Of a DNA stretch of 64,000 bases, positions 63,190-64,000 are shown in pieces. The notes beneath the pieces are model-generated. The model did not search any database and was not told where the DNA came from. It worked only from the letters and a program-made list of their open reading frames with translations. Source of the stretch: Streptomyces akebiae (GTDB lineage Bacteria; Actinomycetota; Actinomycetes; Streptomycetales; Streptomycetaceae); contig NZ_CP080647.1 in assembly GCF_019599145.1 (NCBI RefSeq), positions 992,001 to 1,056,000 on the forward strand. The letters are read 5' to 3'. Position numbers and translations under genes: made by a program. Positions within the stretch are counted from its first letter, which is position 1; every line of letters starts with the position of its first letter.

Positions 63190-63712
63190 ATGGTGACGAA
63201 CTCCGAGAGGTGGATCAGGCGTTACCACCCCGCGCCGGACGCCTCGACGCGCCTGGTCTGCTTCCCGCACGCCGGTGGCTCCGCCACCTACTACCACCCG
63301 GTCTCACGGGCCCTGCCCGGAGATCGACGTGGTGGCGGTGCAGTATCCGGGGCGTCAGGAGCGCCGCACGGAGCCCCTGGTGGACAGCATCGAGGAACTG
63401 GCCGACCTCATCGTCCCGGAGCTCGAACCCTGGCTCGACAGGCCGTTGACCTTCTTCGGGCCCAGCATGGGCGCGCCGCCGGCCTACGAGGTGGCCCTGC
63501 GGCTGGAGGCCAGGGGCACCACACTGCTCGGTCTCTTCGCCTCGCACACGGCCAAGGACACGACCTTCCGCTTCTTCGACGGCGGTCACTTCTATCTCAA
63601 CTCGCATGCCCCGGAGGTGCTTCGGGAGATCCGGCAGTTCGTCGCGGAGCGTGCGGCCGTTGCCTCGTGCCGGACCCAAGCCTCTCCCCCCATTGCTCTT
63701 GCCGGTTCTTAA
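63190..63712 (+). pseudogene. Frameshifted and shortened type II thioesterase
   Basis: ATG 63190 opens a typical GrsT-like N-terminus (RLVCFPHAGGSATYYHPVS). Near 63318 the frame breaks, and a second frame continues with EIDVVAVQYPGRQERRTEPL, TFFGPSMGAPPAYEVALRLE and FDGGHFYLNSHAPEVLREI. The nucleophile motif reads GPSMG rather than GHSMG. About 40-50 residues of the lid region and the C-terminal His are missing. Type II thioesterases edit polyketide or nonribosomal peptide lines; this copy is unlikely to work. Confidence 0.8.
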
Positions 63713-64000
63713 CACACTCCATGCAAACTCTTGGCGAAACTGCATTGTGGCGTGAGAGGCGATCGCCACCGAATTCCAGATAAGCCGGCCCGCTGTCCTG
63801 CGACGGCTCCGGGACAACCGATCCGACCAGGTGGCGTTTTGCGGTAAAAAAATACCAAGAAAAACGACACGGAATTTAAGTGCCGATCCCGAGGACACGA
63901 GTGCGGTTGGTATCGGTTCTCCGTAACGTCGGGCGTGACGACACCGAGGCCCTGCCCCACGGCTCGCAAGACATCCACCCTGTCCTGGCCCGTCGGCGCG
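63713..64000. other. AT-richer non-coding tail
   Basis: No gene is seen. Bases around 63836-63885 are much lower in GC than the rest of the window and hold a run of seven A (63846-63852) and AATTTAAG. This is the look of a promoter region or the edge of a transferred segment; the gene it serves would lie beyond the window. Confidence 0.45.

Noticed and set aside
1..64000. Insertion sequences, integrase or tRNA attachment sites to explain the gene mosaic
   Set aside because: I found no transposase, recombinase or tRNA-like sequence; decay and duplication are visible, but the mobile agent is not.

Overview
The window is high-GC DNA with codon use, Tat and lipoprotein signals, GTG starts and gene families typical of an actinomycete, most likely Streptomyces or a close relative. 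No rRNA, tRNA, CRISPR array, transposase or integrase is visible. Most operons are tightly packed (ATGA, GTGA or TGATG overlaps), and strong GC-rich hairpins separate them.

Bases 1-20.7 kb form a glycan-use region. Two carbohydrate ABC importers (solute-binding protein plus two permeases, at 1-2468 and 10588-13797) are interleaved with glycoside hydrolases. These are two Tat-exported GH2 enzymes, a cytoplasmic GH-A cellulase-like enzyme, a GH42 beta-galactosidase, and two secreted sialidase-fold/ricin-domain proteins. A LacI-type regulator sits next to tandem perfect palindromes. The sialidase-like gene and the 3' end of lacI occur twice in opposite orientation (6.7-10 kb and 15.9-18.4 kb), which marks an inverted duplication.

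Bases 20.9-30.5 kb hold a hydroxyquinol branch: FAD monooxygenase, intradiol dioxygenase and maleylacetate reductase, with an IclR regulator that seems to start at ACG. A 3-oxoadipate-type CoA-transferase pair lies nearby. Between them is a gene graveyard: a truncated LysR gene and remnants of an acyl-CoA carboxylase, an acyl-CoA dehydrogenase and a CoA-transferase. A TauD-family oxygenase is driven by a promoter embedded in that debris.

Bases 30.6-44.6 kb carry a second aromatic-degradation set: Rieske dioxygenase alpha and beta, a 7-Fe-type ferredoxin and its reductase, a Dabb-VOC fused extradiol dioxygenase, an M20 hydrolase, an FAH-family hydrolase, an amidohydrolase, an HpcH/HpaI aldolase, a cupin, a flavin reductase and a second IclR regulator. 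Bases 44.7-61.9 kb add a VOC/SnoaL pair, an aldo/keto reductase, a BMP-type ABC importer with an amidohydrolase, a PucR regulator, ALDH, a zinc ADH, a self-sufficient P450-reductase-ferredoxin fusion and an acetamidase/formamidase.

The most striking signal is a recurring 16-bp motif (approximately NAATRCGAGAYGGCRT). It lies upstream of nearly every catabolic transcription unit from 27.4 to 60.7 kb and upstream of the second iclR gene itself. I infer that these dispersed operons form one regulon. The last 2 kb hold a GPP34-family gene and a frameshifted type II thioesterase.
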